The notes beneath the pieces are model-generated. The model ran no database searches and had not been told where the DNA came from. It saw only the letters and a program-made list of their open reading frames with translations. Of a stretch of DNA of 64,000 nt, positions 23,096 through 34,544 are shown piece by piece. The position numbers and the translations under genes are program-made. This DNA is from Cacajao melanocephalus. Its lineage: Eukaryota; Chordata; Mammalia; Primates; Pitheciidae. The stretch's first letter is position 1. Each line of letters opens with the position of its first letter. The stretch spans positions 1-64,000 of the forward strand of contig CAUYLG010062032.1 of assembly GCA_963573385.1 (NCBI GenBank), written 5' to 3'.

Positions 23096-23883
23096 TTTCT
23101 TTTAGGGTTTCCTTTTTAAATTTGACTTTAACTTCCAGGATACATGTGCAGAATGTGGATGTTTGTTACATAGGTCTATGTGTGCCATGGTGGTTTGGTT
23201 TGCTGCATCTATTAACCCATCCTCTAAGTTTCCTCCCCTCACCCTGGTGTGTGCTGTTCCCCTTCCCATGTCAATGTGTTCTCATTATTCAACTCCCACT
23301 TATGAGTGAGAACTTGCGGTGTTTAGTTTTCTCTTCCTGTGTTCGTTTGCTAAGGATGATGGCTTCCAGCGTCATCCATGTGCTTGCAAAAGACATGATA
23401 TCATTCCTTTTTATGGCTGCATAGTATTCTGTAGTATTAATGTACCATATTTTCTTTGTCCAGTCTATCATTGATGGGCATTTGGGTTGGTTCCATGACT
23501 TTGCTATTATAAATAGTGCTGCAGTGAACATATGTGTGCATGTGTCTTTATAGCAGAATGATTTATATTCCTTTGGGTATATACCCAATAATGGGACTGC
23601 TGGGTCAAATGATATTTCTGGTTCTAGATCCTTGAGGAACTGACATACTGTCTTCCACAGTGGTTGAACTAATTTACATTCCCACAAACAGTGTAAAATG
23701 TCCCTGTTTTGCCACAGCCTCGTCAGCATCTATTGTTTCTTGACTTTTTAATAATTGCCAATCTGACCGGCATGAGGTGGTATCTCATTGTGATTTTGGT
23801 TTGCATTTCTAATGATCAGTGGTGTTGAGCTTTTTATCATATGTTTGTCAGCCACATAAGTATCTTCTTTGGAGAATTATATT
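23096..23883 (-). mobile_element. 5'-truncated L1P, 3' end, minus strand
   Basis: Antisense primate L1 covering the 3' UTR and the end of ORF2. Landmarks: CAGGATACATGTGCAGAATG, ACTTATGAGTGAGAACTTGC, ATCATTGATGGGCATTTGGG, CCTTTGGGTATATACCCAAT and TTTGCATTTCTAATGATCAG. A likely diverged target-site duplication (CAGTGAA followed by a T-rich run near 23084-23098, and CAGTGAATTTTT near 23886-23897) brackets it. It is younger and better preserved than the L1M copies. Confidence 0.9.
23289..23729 (-). pseudogene. L1 ORF2 C-terminal fragment (146 codons open)
   Basis: This minus-strand frame matches the C-terminal segment of L1 ORF2p, the endonuclease/reverse transcriptase of L1. Recognisable pieces are the WQNRDILHC, LLGIYPKEYKSF, AALFIIAKSWNQPKCPS and EYYAAIKRND motifs. 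The catalytic endonuclease and RT domains are missing because the insertion is 5'-truncated, so no working enzyme is encoded. The frame is open from chance retention after a fairly recent insertion. It sits inside the L1P at 23096-23883 with no promoter of its own. Confidence 0.85.
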
Positions 23884-23897
23884 ACAGTGAATTTTTA

Positions 23898-24179
23898 TTT
23901 ACCTTTTCATAATTTCCAGAAACTTTTCAAGATTACTTCCCTGATTGTTTTGTTGATATGTTGCTTTCTGAGAGTAGTATATGTTTACAGATATTTTTGT
24001 ATGCATGTAATATTACTTTCAACATTTAGACCATTTCTAGTTTTATGATTTACTGATATTGACTCCCCCTACCTCAACTGTGGTTATAGCAAATTAGAGT
24101 AATTCCAATCTCTTTCTATCAACATTCATTAGCTACCTAAGGGTTAGCTCGTCTCAGCCTCCTTCACTTTTCCCAGTAC
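23898..24179. other. Unassigned sequence
   Basis: No feature recognised. Confidence 0.5.
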
Positions 24180-24740
24180 TTCTTTTCCAAGGTTGATTCT
24201 GTAATTGGGTTTTTTCTTGGGTGCTGGTGAGTCACAGCTCCCCTGAGAGAATGCTCTGGGTTCTTGGCCTCAAATCTTTTAAAGAATAAGTGTTGGGAAC
24301 ACTGCAGGTGCGCCCTATGCTTGTAAAAGTAAATATCGGACCCAGGAAGTGTTGCAGAAAGGTGATTTTATTTAGGTAGAAAAGAGAGAAGGAAAGGAGA
24401 AGAGAAAGACTTCCACCAAGAGTGTGGAAGGGAATTCCAGAGCGGAAATCCTTGAGGGGAAAGGGAGGTCCCACCATGTGGAAGGGGATTCCAGAGAGCT
24501 GGAAATCCAGCGTGGGTGAAGGAGCAGGGGAATTTATCCTGGGAGACATTCCCACCTTCCCAAGTTCCTCTGGCCAATGAAAGGAGTTCCTTTAAACTTC
24601 TGCTGGGGTGACTGACTCTTAGTTTCTTCCTGTGCCCGAGAAATTCAAACATAAACTGTTAAATCTCCCTGATGGAGAGAGATGGGAGGGGGGCATGGTG
24701 CTGGGAAATTCTTGCCCTTAAAACTATGCCCCCTCATGGA
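24180..24740 (-). mobile_element. Putative ERV LTR, family not identified, minus strand
   Basis: Composition shifts to G/A-rich relative to neighbours. Read on the minus strand it has an LTR-like plan: a CTAAATAAAATC polyadenylation signal (AATAAA at 24367-24372), a following R/U5-like part ending near GTTCCCAACA, and a possible TG start near 24737. A unit GTGGAAGGGAATTCCAGAG at 24423-24441 recurs with one change at 24478-24496. I do not recognise the family, and no target duplication was found. Edges are approximate. Confidence 0.45.
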
Positions 24741-25029
24741 CCCAGAAAGAGAACACATTCCCTCAATATCATTACTTTGTTGCCAGTTTTGTATTTATTT
24801 TTTTTCAACTTCCAGTTCCCTGATTATTTTGTTTTTGCTAATATTTCCACATATAAGTAAATCAAGATCTATTTTTACTAAAACCACAACTTCTAAATTG
24901 AGGTAAAGGATAACATGAATAATTTCAGAATAATTAACTGGAATTAGTATCTACCAATAATATCCATCATCTGAATTCATAGCTTCTTAGGGTTTAGGTC
25001 ACCTTAAAAAGTAACTGGTTTAATAAACA
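24741..25029. other. Unassigned sequence
   Basis: Short AT-rich stretch before the L1M. Confidence 0.5.
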
Positions 25030-27578
25030 ACATCTACAAAAAATCCTGCAGTATACTTAATTGTGAGGAACCAGAAGTGTTTTTGCTCGGGTTAGAAAGA
25101 AGGCCAGGATGCCCTCTCTTACAATTCCTGTTCAACATTTTACTGAAAAAACTAGTTGATGTAATATGAAAAAGAAGGGAAATGTTTATAGATTGGAAAG
25201 AAAGAAAATAAAATATCTTCATTTGTAGATGACGTGGTTGGCCATAGAGAAAATTCCAAATGTTAAAAAATATAAATACTACCGGGATCAAGAAGATCAA
25301 TAGGATAAAAGGTTAATATATAAAATAAATTTCTTTCCTATATTCCATAAACAAACATTTCAGAATTTTAAAAAAGAACACAATAGCACCAAAACCTTTT
25401 TCATTAGCACCAAAAAATGAATTACTTATGTGTAAATATATACAGATTATATGTATATAAATCTATAAAACACTGATAAAAGACTAAAAGAAGATCTAAA
25501 TAAATGCAGAAATATTCCATATTCATGGACTGGAAGACTCAATATTGTTTGATGTCAACTGAATATATAGATTCAAAATAAAATCAATAAAATAAAAATT
25601 GTATTTAATAGTTTTTAGCAAATTGATTCTAAAGTCTATGTTGAAAGGTAAAAGACATAAAATAGGCAAGACAATACTGAAGAGAAACAAAGTTTGAAGG
25701 CTCATGGTACCTGGTTTTAAGATTTAGTACATAGCTATCATAATCAAGACTTCATGGTATTGGTTAAAGTAAGATACATAGATCAGCGGAAGAGAAGAGC
25801 ATGTCTAAAAATAGCACACACAAATATAGTCAGCTGTCTTTGAAAAAGGTGAAAAGACACTCAATGGAAAAAGCATTATCTTTTCAACAAATGATGCTTA
25901 AGCAGTTATACATCTGTATGCAAAAAAAGGACCTAGCAACAAACCTTATACATGTCACAATAATCAAAACAGATCGCAGATCTAACTGTAAAATATAAAG
26001 CTAAAAAATTATAGAATGAAATACATGAGAAAAATCTATGTGAACATGGGTTTGGTTATGCTTTTAGCTTTAACACCAAAAGTATAATCCATGGAAGAGA
26101 AGTTTGATGTTGGGCTTTATGAAAACTGAAAATGTCTGTTCTGCAAAAGACAAGTTAAGAAAATGAAAACAGAAGCCACAAACTGGGAAAAAAATGTTTG
26201 CATAGTAAAAATCTGATAAAGGAGTAGTATCCAGAATATACAAAGACTTCTTAAAAGTCAACACTACAAAAACAAACATCCTAATTTAAAAGTGGGCAAA
26301 AGATCTGAACAGACATCTTACCCAAGATGATACACAGATGACAAATAAGCACATGAAAATACACTCTAATAATCTATCATTAAGGAATTGCAAATTTAAA
26401 ACAACTAGATATGCACTTATTAGAGTGGCTAATATCCAAAAAACCAAAAATTTCAATTGCTGATGGTACAGAACAACAGGAAATCTCATTCATTGCTGAT
26501 AGTATTATAAAATGATATAGTCACTTTGGAAGACCCACCTTGGCAGTTTCTAACGAAGGTAAACATAGTATTATCATTTGACCCAGCAGTCGTGCTTCTG
26601 GGTATTTATTGAATGTTTTTTAAACACATGACCACACAGAAGACTGCAGGTAAATGTTGATAGTAGCTATATCCTTAATAGCCAAATTTAGAATCAACCA
26701 AAATGTTCTTCATTAGGCAAATAAACATACAATTATAGTTTGATGCAATGGAATATTTTTCGACAATAAAAAGTAAGGAGTTACCAAACCACCTAAGCAC
26801 ACGGCTAAGTCTTAAACTACGTACTGTTAAGTGAAATAAACCAGGCTGAAAAGGCCATGGCTTCAGACTGCATTATTTAGTTTACATGACATTTTGAAAA
26901 AGCCAAAATTGTAGAAATAGTTAACAGATCATTGGTGTCCAGGGTTTCAAGGGGGGAGTGAGAGTGGTAAAGCCTAGGGCATTGCTTAGGGTACAGAAAA
27001 TGTTCTATATGATAATGTAATTTTTGATACATAATACTATGCATTTGTCAAAACCAATTGAACTATAAAACATAAAAATAGTGTTCCTTAGTATATGCAA
27101 ATTTTAAAAAACAGTTATTTAGAAGTCAAGGGCATCCCTGGATAGAATGCGGAAAATGACAAAAGAATCTAACTATATTCCAAGCTCTCTGAGGGTGGGG
27201 AGGAGGGGAGTGCTGACATAAGGAAGTGCTAAAGCAAAGCAAAGCAAAACAAAACAAACAAATATACCCCAAACCGCTCAGTGATTGGGATATGTCACAC
27301 ACAAAGAAACCAACTGAAAGAGCTCTCAATGAAAACTATAGCAATTTGAGCAACAGAAAAAAATACAGTAGTATTGGATTATAACTCATGTATAAATACC
27401 TATGAATTCATACTAACAACAAATGATGTGTAAATAAATGGAAAAATAGATAAATATTCTGGTCAGAAGAAGTCCAAATAGCTTATGTGGATTCTTTGCC
27501 CTCACTGAGATTGGGCATAACTCCTTGTTTTTAAGTATGGGCTGTGCATAGGGACCTCTTTCCAAAGGTTGCCAACTG

Positions 27579-28003
27579 TGTTAGTTAACACTGAGTTTCA
27601 ACTTGATTGGATTGAAGGATGCAGGGTGTTGATCCTAGATGTGTCTGTGGGGTGTTACCAAAGGAGATTAGCATTTGAATCAGCAGGCTGGGGAAGGCAG
27701 ACCCAGCCTTAATCTGGTGGCCACAATCTAATCAGCTGATAACAAATATAAAGCAGGCAGAGAAACATGACAGGAGATATGGGCCTAGTATCCCAGCCTA
27801 CATCTTTCTCCCATGCTGGATGCTTCCTGGCCTCCAACATTGGACTCCAAGTTCTTCAGTTTTACTCCTCAGCTCACAGACAGCCTACTGTGGGACCTTG
27901 TGATTATATAAGTTAATGCTTAATACACTTCTCTTTATATATATAAATATATATCTGTCTATCCTATTAGTTCTGTCTCTCTAAGAGAACCCTGACCAAT
28001 ACA
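27579..28003 (+). mobile_element. MLT2-type (ERVL) solo LTR
   Basis: Starts TGTTAGTTAACACTGAGTTT and ends with CTCTCTAAGAGAACCCTGAC then CAATACA, the ERVL LTR boundaries. In between are TGTGTCTGTGGGGTGTTACC, AAAGGAGATTAGCATTTGAA, CATCTAATC-type motifs and CTACTGTGGGACCTTGTGAT. The length of about 425 bp fits a complete LTR. No internal sequence is present, so it arose by LTR-LTR recombination. It sits inside an L1M 3' UTR, which dates it after that L1. Confidence 0.85.
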
Positions 28004-28470
28004 CCATATGAACATTGAAAAAAATAGAGTAACTTTGCAGTGGAGAAGTTTGACAAACACTACCCCAGCCAAGTGATCAAGGTAAAAATCAACAGCAATA
28101 TGCCTTGTTGATAATATGTCATTGATATGATGTGATAGAAATGGCACTTTTCCACTGTGGTCTTCACCCAAACACATAACCTCAGTCTAATCACGAGAGA
28201 AACATCAATCAAATCCCAATTGAGGGGCATTCTACAAAATACCTAACAAGTACTTCTCAGAACTATCATGGTTATCAATAACATGAAGATCTGCAAAACT
28301 GTGACAGCCAAGAGGAGCCTATAGCAACACGAAAACCAAATGTAAAATGTTTTATTGTAGATGTGATCCTAAAACAGAAGAACAGAAGAGGATACTAGAG
28401 AAAAACTAAAGACATCTGAATAAAGTGTGGGTTTTAGTTAATAATATGTCAGTATTGATTCATTAATTGT

Positions 28471-28485
28471 AAAAAAAAAAAAAAA
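28471..28485. repeat. Poly-A tract (15 A) in the L1M 3' UTR
   Basis: A homopolymer expansion at a position where the L1 consensus has a short mixed sequence. Confidence 0.85.
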
Positions 28486-28625
28486 GCACCATACTAATGA
28501 AAAACGTTAATAATAGAAGTTTGATGTGGGCTGTATAGATACCTCTGTACTCTCTTAGTAATTTTTTTGGTAAATCTAAAACTATTTTAAAATTAAAGGC
28601 TTATTAAAATAAATTTAAAATGTGA

Positions 28626-29364
28626 TTGATAATTAAAGTAGGATAATTATGCAGCTGATGCTATAATTAAACTGATAAGAATATAATTAGATTCATGTGT
28701 AGTAATATGGAAGCAAGTCAAGGATACATTATGTAAAAGCAAACTGCAAAAACATTGCATTGTTGTGACCCACTTTATGTAACAATGTGAACACATATGC
28801 ATGCATACACCCAAATATTTGAAGAGGTACACACTGAAATGTAACATTTAGGGTTGTAGAAAATGGAGTGAATGTGGGAATAGACTCTTCTACTCATTTC
28901 TCTTATTTGAATATTTTATAATAAAAGTGTATTTGTAGATACTTATACATTATTTATGCTTTAAAATACTTTTCTTAGATACATTTTAACTTCTTTTTCT
29001 ACCAAGCCTTCCTTAACCCATTATTCCCTTTCATTAATGTAACATCAAGTGTTTTCTCCAATGCTTCTTTTCGCTAGGCATGTAAGCAAGAATAAGTTTC
29101 TCCCATGTTAAAGAGGAAAATACAAAAACAAAAAAGTGACCTTATGCCTTTTAGTTACCCCGTATTTCTTTTCTGCCCAATTTCCTGAAGATGGTGTCTA
29201 TCGTCATTATTTCTACTTCGCTATGTAGACTTCTCTGTCAGCTCACTGCAGGCTCTCTTCCCGCCTTTACCTCTCTACTCGGTCTAGCATATGGCAACCT
29301 CCCTGGCAGTGTGGTGGACAGGGTAAAGCTCTGGGCCAATTTGGGCTTTGTGTCTGAGAATTTG
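28626..29364. other. Unassigned sequence
   Basis: No feature recognised. Confidence 0.5.
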
Positions 29365-29715
29365 CAAGTCATTGAGCAGTTTGAAGTTGGGAAGCAGCAG
29401 GATAAAATGTATTGTTTAGAAAACAGCGTGGGGCAGAGCGGAGGGTAGTCTGGGCAGATGCAAGCCTGAACTGACTGGGAAATCAGGCCATTATAGCTGA
29501 CATTCTGAGAAAAAGGTAAGGTGGTTTCACATAGACGCTTAGCGATGAAAACACGCAGTGAAAAAATGGACGGATTAAAAGGATGTTTTAAATGGTTAAT
29601 CAACAAAGTTTAGGGATTTAATTGGGGGTAGAGATGTGGAGGAAAGAGAGGGAGGAGGGAAAAGGATATTCCAGTTAGTAGAAGTTAGTGGCCTCATGGT
29701 GCAGTTTGCTCCAGG
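29365..29715 (-). mobile_element. L2 fragment, minus strand
   Basis: Antisense L2 ORF2/3' region: AAGCAGCAGGATAAAATGTA, AAACAGCGTGGGGCAGAGCG, CAAGCCTGAACTGACTGGGA, ATCAGGCCATTATAGCTGAC, then GATTTAATTGGGGGTAGAGA. Old and broken. The two opposing open frames over it (29191-29448 plus, 29238-29606 minus) are incidental. Confidence 0.6.
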
Positions 29716-30939
29716 CAGGAGGCCCAGGCTGTAGGGCAGGGTCCAGGTACACAGTGGAGAGGCAGGTACCCTGGGCTACAGTCAAGGAAACAGATTTTCT
29801 CTTATTTACATTGAAGTTATTTATATACCTACCCACTCACAAACACGCTTTTTTTTATTATTTCAAATGAATTAACTTACTTCTGTAATGTAAAATATGC
29901 AAATTCTCAGACGGAGGCTTCAGCCTGGCTCTCAGGTCTAAAGTCTTTTCGTTCTAAGTGTTTGCTCTAACTCTGGATTCTTATGTGTTTTACTCCAAGT
30001 CCAGATCCCAGGGGGCAAGGATAAGATGAATTGCATATAATAAAAAGGAAAAATACCAATAACGATGACTAAATTAGGGAAACAACTGGCAGGGAACAGT
30101 GTTAGTCAGAACTAATAGTTTTTCTAGAACTTTTTTTTTTATATATTCAAAATGTGTAGTATGCATAGGGGTGTCCGTGAAGCCATGGGGTAGTTTTAAA
30201 GGCTGCCCTTTCAGTAGCATCAACATTAGTAACCTCAGTGTAACCACATGCTCTGCACAACCAATACTTCAAATTTTCCAAGATAAGTTTGCAAAAAACA
30301 GGAAATGGATTCTTAACTCTGAAATTTTTTACTTCTAAGGTTGCATTCTTTTAACTCTTCAGACTGTTGCTACAGTCTATATATACATACTGAGTGTTTG
30401 CTAGAAAACTAATAAAGTTGAGATCATCTGAATTGCTTTTCTATTTTTCTATTCTTTTTTTTTGCACACAAGTATGAATCATACTTCTCTAAACAAATGT
30501 GCTCCTTAATGTATTACTTTTCTTACTTTCAAAACTCTACCTACTCTAATTTATAATATGACATAACTTTACTCTGTGTTTATTACACATTTACCCCAAT
30601 TCTGTCATTTTTATTCTAAATACATCCTTCATTGTCACTGTCTTTCTTATCATCTGTGTAGGCATTAGTCACTAGACTGGAAAAAAATCCCAATATTCAT
30701 AGTTTTATCGGCTAGCTTCCAGCATCATACATGAGTTAGGTATTTTATCTGTTGTTTGAAATTGACAGAGCCTCATAAAACCATATAATCACTCATTGGA
30801 TTAGCATTCTATATGGCAATATTTATCAACCATGAAGTGCAAGACACAATACAAAGAGTATATTCAATCTTATACAGAGCAGTTGGGGACATCTACATTG
30901 CAAAATTTAGGTTCTGTTTATTTATTTGGATTTGAGAAT
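29716..30939. other. Unassigned sequence
   Basis: No repeat or gene recognised. Confidence 0.5.
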
Positions 30940-31190
30940 GATAATGTGATATGTATGCCATTTTAAAGTCACACCTGTTCCAGGACTGGAAGCACCATGT
31001 TTTGCCTAGCGTGTTTCCAGATCAGGTTTTGCCACCAAATGAGTTCAGATTGTATCAAGTTTTGTTGCGTAATACAGTATTTGAAAATCTTCTAGTTTTA
31101 AGGGCTGGTATTTTGCTTTCATTGTTGCTGCTGTTTCAGAATTTTAAATTGTGGAACACGTTGTCAGACAAACAGTGATGCAAAGAAGGA
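30940..31190. other. Unrecognised block with coherent, balanced sequence
   Basis: Non-simple, moderately GC-balanced sequence between AT-rich flanks. A 75-codon plus-strand frame (30951-31178) runs across it, with no start context or domain I can name. The look is that of an ancient repeat or conserved non-coding element rather than an exon. I cannot place it. Confidence 0.3.
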
Positions 31191-31369
31191 AGAGACGCAT
31201 TTCAGGAAAATGAGATAAAGTGTAAGGAAATAGAGGTGAGGGGGGAAAAAAGACTTCATAAAAGGCATGTAGCCCAGAGAGCCAGGAGTGTAGATCTTGG
31301 GAAGGGGTCAAGTGCAATGCAGCTAGAGCAAGACATCAAGGTTGAATTATAGGAGTTGTATGTCTTGCT
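31191..31369. other. Purine-rich unassigned sequence
   Basis: No feature recognised. Confidence 0.5.
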
Positions 31370-31503
31370 CCTATTTTTTCTGGCTTTATTGAGGTATAAT
31401 TGACAAACAAAAGTTGTATATGTTTAGATAATGTGTTAATATGTCTGTGTTGTGAGGTGATTACCACAATCAAGCTAATTGAAACATCCGTCGCTCACAT
31501 AGC

Positions 31504-31722
31504 GTCATTCCAGTTCTTTGCCCATTTTTAGTCAGGTTTTTCTTTTGCTATTGTGTTTTAGTTTCATATATAATTTGGATAGTAACCCCTTAACAGATAT
31601 CTAGTGTGCAAATATTTTCTTTCACTTCCTGGGTTGCCTTTTCATTTGGTTGACTTTTTTTTTTCCCTCTTCCAGAGCAATTAAATACACCATCAGCTAT
31701 GCTAGCCCTTATTATTTATTAT
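31504..31722. repeat. Ectopic copy of the L1 5' junction segment (copy A)
   Basis: Begins GTCATTCCAGTTCTTTGCCC and ends after GCTAGCCC. It matches 32561-32785 at about 90 percent by eye, including the non-L1 stretch CAGAGCAATTAAAT and CTATGCTAGCCC next to the L1 end. Confidence 0.85.
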
Positions 31723-31729
31723 TATTGTT

Positions 31730-31750
31730 TTGTGTGTGTGTGTGTGTGGT
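31730..31750. repeat. (TG)n in L1 3' UTR
   Basis: About ten TG units, a known feature of this L1 3' UTR region. Confidence 0.85.
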
Positions 31751-32560
31751 GTGAGAACACTTGAGATCTACTCTCAGCAAATTTCAACTATACAACACCA
31801 TGTCATTAACTATAGTCACCAAGCTGTACATTATATCACTGGAATCTATTAATCTTATAACTGGAATTTTGTATCCTTTAGTCAATTTCTCCCCATTTCC
31901 CCAACTTCCTAGCCCCTGGCAAACACCATTCTGCTCTCTGCCTCTGTGAATTTGACTTCTTTATATTCCACATATAAGTGAGACCATATAGTATTTGTCT
32001 TTCTGTGTTTACCTTATTTCATTTAGCATAATATTCTCTAGGTTCATCCATGTTGTCACAAGTGGCAAGATTTCCTCTTTTTCATCACCAATATTATACT
32101 GTGTATATACCACATTTTTTTCATCCATTCATCTGTTGGCAGACACTTTAGTCTGTTTCCGTATCTTTGCTATTGGGAATAATACTGTGGTGAACATGGG
32201 AGTGCAGAAATCTCTTCAAGATACTAATATATTTTCCTTTGGATATATACCAAGAGGTGAGATTGCTGGATCATATGGTAGTTCACTTTTTAATAACTTA
32301 TTTATCTTTAAGGAGCCCCCATATGGTTTTCCATAATGACCATACCGAATTAAATTCTCACCAATAGTGTACAAAGATTCCTTTTTCTCCATGCCCTTGC
32401 TAATGCTTGTTATCTCTTGTCTCTTTTTATATTGTAGCCATCCTACCATGTGTGAAGTGATGTCTCATTACGGTTTTGATTTGAATTTCCATGATGGTTT
32501 GTGATGTTAAGCATTTTTTCATGTACCTACTGCCCATTTTTATGTTTTCTTTAGAAAAAT

Positions 32561-32785
32561 GTCATTCCAGTCCTTTGCCCATTTTTGATCAGGTTTTTGT
32601 TTTGCTATTAAGTTGTAGTTTCATATATAATTTGGATAGTAACCCCTTAACAGACATCTAGTTTGCAAGTATTTTCTTTCACTCCTTGGGTTGCCTTTTC
32701 ATTTGGTTGACTTTTTTTTTTTTTTTTTTTTGCCTCTTGCAGAGCAATTAAATTCACTATCAACTTTGCTAGCCCATATTTATTC
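32561..32785. repeat. Original L1 5' junction segment (copy B)
   Basis: Sits in normal L1 order and runs through the 5'-truncation point into flanking sequence. It is the partner of 31504-31722, offset by 1057 bases. Confidence 0.85.
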
Positions 32786-32893
32786 ATGAATCCTTATCTG
32801 TAGACAGAAAACTCAGAGGAACAACTGGTCCATATATCCTGCTGCTTAGTAGACCTGTGTGTCCTATAGACACTTTACATTCAATTTGTCTAA

Positions 32894-33270
32894 CTATATT
32901 CATCCATTAATTTAACAAGCCATTACTAGCCAATGTATAAGACATTAGAGGTTCAATCCAATTGCATTTCTGGTGCACTTACTTCAATAATGTCAGACAT
33001 TACAAAATTGCAAACTGAAGTGTACTCTAATGGAAGGAATGAATGTCTTTCTCAGAGGGTGTGTAAGAAGGAAGCTTTTCCACATCTGGTGGGGCTGATG
33101 TTCCCTGAAGAAGTGATAGCTGATCTGGGATATGAGATTGAAAAGGAAAGGAAGGAAGTCTATCCGAATGGGAACCAGGATGTGCAAAACCCCTGTGGCA
33201 AGAAGAGTGGGAGGCATCTGAGAAAGTGAAAGAAACCAGTGTGGAAAGAAAGTCAGGGAGCCACCAGGTG
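32894..33270 (-). mobile_element. L2 3' end, minus strand
   Basis: Begins with CATCCATTAATTTAACAAGC, the antisense L2 terminus. Later CCTGAAGAAGTGATAGCTGA, GGAACCAGGATGTGCAAAAC and ACCAGTGTGGAAAGAAAGTC follow the antisense L2 order. The middle is poorly matched. A 98-codon open frame (32933-33229) overlaps it and is not evidence of a gene. Confidence 0.6.
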
Positions 33271-33369
33271 TATATGAAACCATCGCTGTTAGCCCTCTAA
33301 ACGCCTTCTGTATGCTCTTCCAGTAACAGCCCTCTTTCTTCCACTGAAGGAATAGTAACTACACTGTTC

Positions 33370-33650
33370 AAATATTTAGGGCAATAATTCCCTATTATTT
33401 TTAATTACCACTCTTAAGAATTTACTTTTAAGTTTATATAAATGGAACCATAACGCATATAGTCTTTGTGTATGATTTTATTTACCATACATTTTGTTTT
33501 TCCAATTTGTTTATGTTCTTGAGTCACATATTTCAGTGATTTTGGGTGCTCCATAGGATTCTTTGTATGAATATACAACAAATCATGTACCTATAATTGT
33601 TTTGATGATGAACATTTTTGATGTTTCTGTGTTTCAGTGATCACAAATCA
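33370..33650 (-). mobile_element. L1M remnant, minus strand
   Basis: AAGTTTATATAAATGGAACC, GGATTCTTTGTATGAATATA and GATGATGAACATTTTTGATG appear in the order of the antisense L1M 3' UTR/ORF2. Heavily diverged. Confidence 0.4.
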
Positions 33651-34106
33651 TATACAATTAAACATCCAGGCACACACATGCACGTCACTTCTCTAGAATA
33701 AACAGCAAGAAGAATATATACGCATATGAACACATGGAAACACAAGTTCATGCATAATACTGATATAAAATTATGTACTATTCTCTTTTCACATATTTTC
33801 TCTCTTTGTCTCTCTTTTTATCATCATTGATGGTTTCTTCTTTCCTCTCTTCCATTTAATGATCTCTCTGCATAGTATCTGTTGAATTATTAATTTAGGC
33901 TATTTCACATATTGCATTGTTTTAGTTTTAGAAATTCTATTACGTTCTTTTATGAAAAAATCTGCCTGACAAATCTCTTAGTCTATATAAACACAGTCTA
34001 ACACAATGTTCTATTATGATAGAAATATTCTACAAATTAGTATTACATAACACAGTATGAACCAGCCACATATTCAGCTCTTAACACATGGCTAATAAAG
34101 AGTTGA
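33651..34106. other. Unassigned sequence
   Basis: No feature recognised. Confidence 0.5.
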
Positions 34107-34138
34107 ATTTTTATTTATTTATTTATTTATTTATTTAT
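34107..34138. repeat. (TTTA)n microsatellite
   Basis: About seven to eight uninterrupted TTTA units. Confidence 0.95.
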
Positions 34139-34251
34139 AATTATTTTAAAGTTAACATTTCTAACAACTTTTATATTACATAGAAGTTCTACTATGATTC
34201 CATTTTCACCATCCATTTACACTTAAAAGAAAAAAAAAATCTAACTCACTC

Positions 34252-34544
34252 AGGTCAGGTGTGGTGGCTCATGCCTGTAATCACAGCACTTGGGGAGGCC
34301 AAGGCAGGAGGGTTGCTTGAGCACAGGAGTTTGAGACCAGCATGGGCAACAAAGTAAAACCCCATCTCTAATAATAATAATAACAATAATAATCAGCTGG
34401 GTGTGGTGGTGTGGGCCTATGCTCCCAGCTACTAAGGAGGCGGAGATGGGAGGATCACTTGAGCCCGAGAGGTAAAGGCTGCAGTGAGCCATATCATGCC
34501 AATGTACTCTAACTTGGGCAATCTGAAAAATTTGAAAAAAAAAC
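34252..34544 (+). mobile_element. AluJ-like element, plus strand
   Basis: Sense Alu with both arms: GGTGTGGTGGCTCATGCCTG, GGAGTTTGAGACCAGCATGG, CAGCTGGGTGTGGTGGTGTG, GGAGGATCACTTGAGCCCGA and a short A-tail. TTGAGCACAGGAGTTTGAGA in the left arm fits the older AluJ group. The A-rich linker between the arms has become an (AAT)n repeat at 34369-34394. No clear target duplication remains. Confidence 0.93.
34369..34394. repeat. (AAT)n in the Alu middle linker
   Basis: AAT units with one AAC interruption, grown from the central A-rich linker. Confidence 0.9.

Larger units (their letters stand above)
25030..28625 (+). mobile_element. L1M element, ORF2 3' part and long 3' UTR, split by an LTR
   Basis: Sense L1M. 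ORF2 remnants run to about 26560: AGGCCAGGATGCCCTCTCTT, TTCATTTGTAGATGACGTGG, ATTCCATATTCATGGACTGG, TTTGACCCAGCAGTCGTGCT. The 3' UTR follows with ATTTGTCAAAACCAATTGAA, ACATAACCTCAGTCTAATCA, AATTGAGGGGCATTCTACAA and AAGAGGAGCCTATAGCAACA. The ORF2 stretch corresponds to the C-terminal side of the reverse transcriptase and is riddled with stops. An MLT2 LTR interrupts the 3' UTR at 27579-28003, and the L1 resumes beyond it in register. Confidence 0.85.
31370..32735 (-). mobile_element. 5'-truncated L1 (L1MA/L1PB-like), minus strand, with internal duplication
   Basis: Antisense L1 from the 3' UTR (TTTATTGAGGTATAATTGAC, TGTGAGGTGATTACCACAAT) into ORF2 (AGTTCACTTTTTAATAAC, TTGATTTGAATTTCCATG). The order is abnormal: 31504-31722 contains ORF2-proximal sequence that belongs at 32561-32785. 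L1 3' UTR resumes at about 31730 with the (TG)n and GAACACTTGAGATCTACTCT. The element ends near the poly-T at 32712-32731. No usable coding frame remains. Confidence 0.8.

Noticed and set aside
23062..23424. 120-codon plus-strand frame
   Set aside because: Antisense shadow of the L1P 3' end.
24232..24652. Two overlapping minus-strand frames (107 and 94 codons), Pro/Ser/Phe-rich
   Set aside because: They lie in the putative LTR and reflect its purine-rich complement. No known motif.
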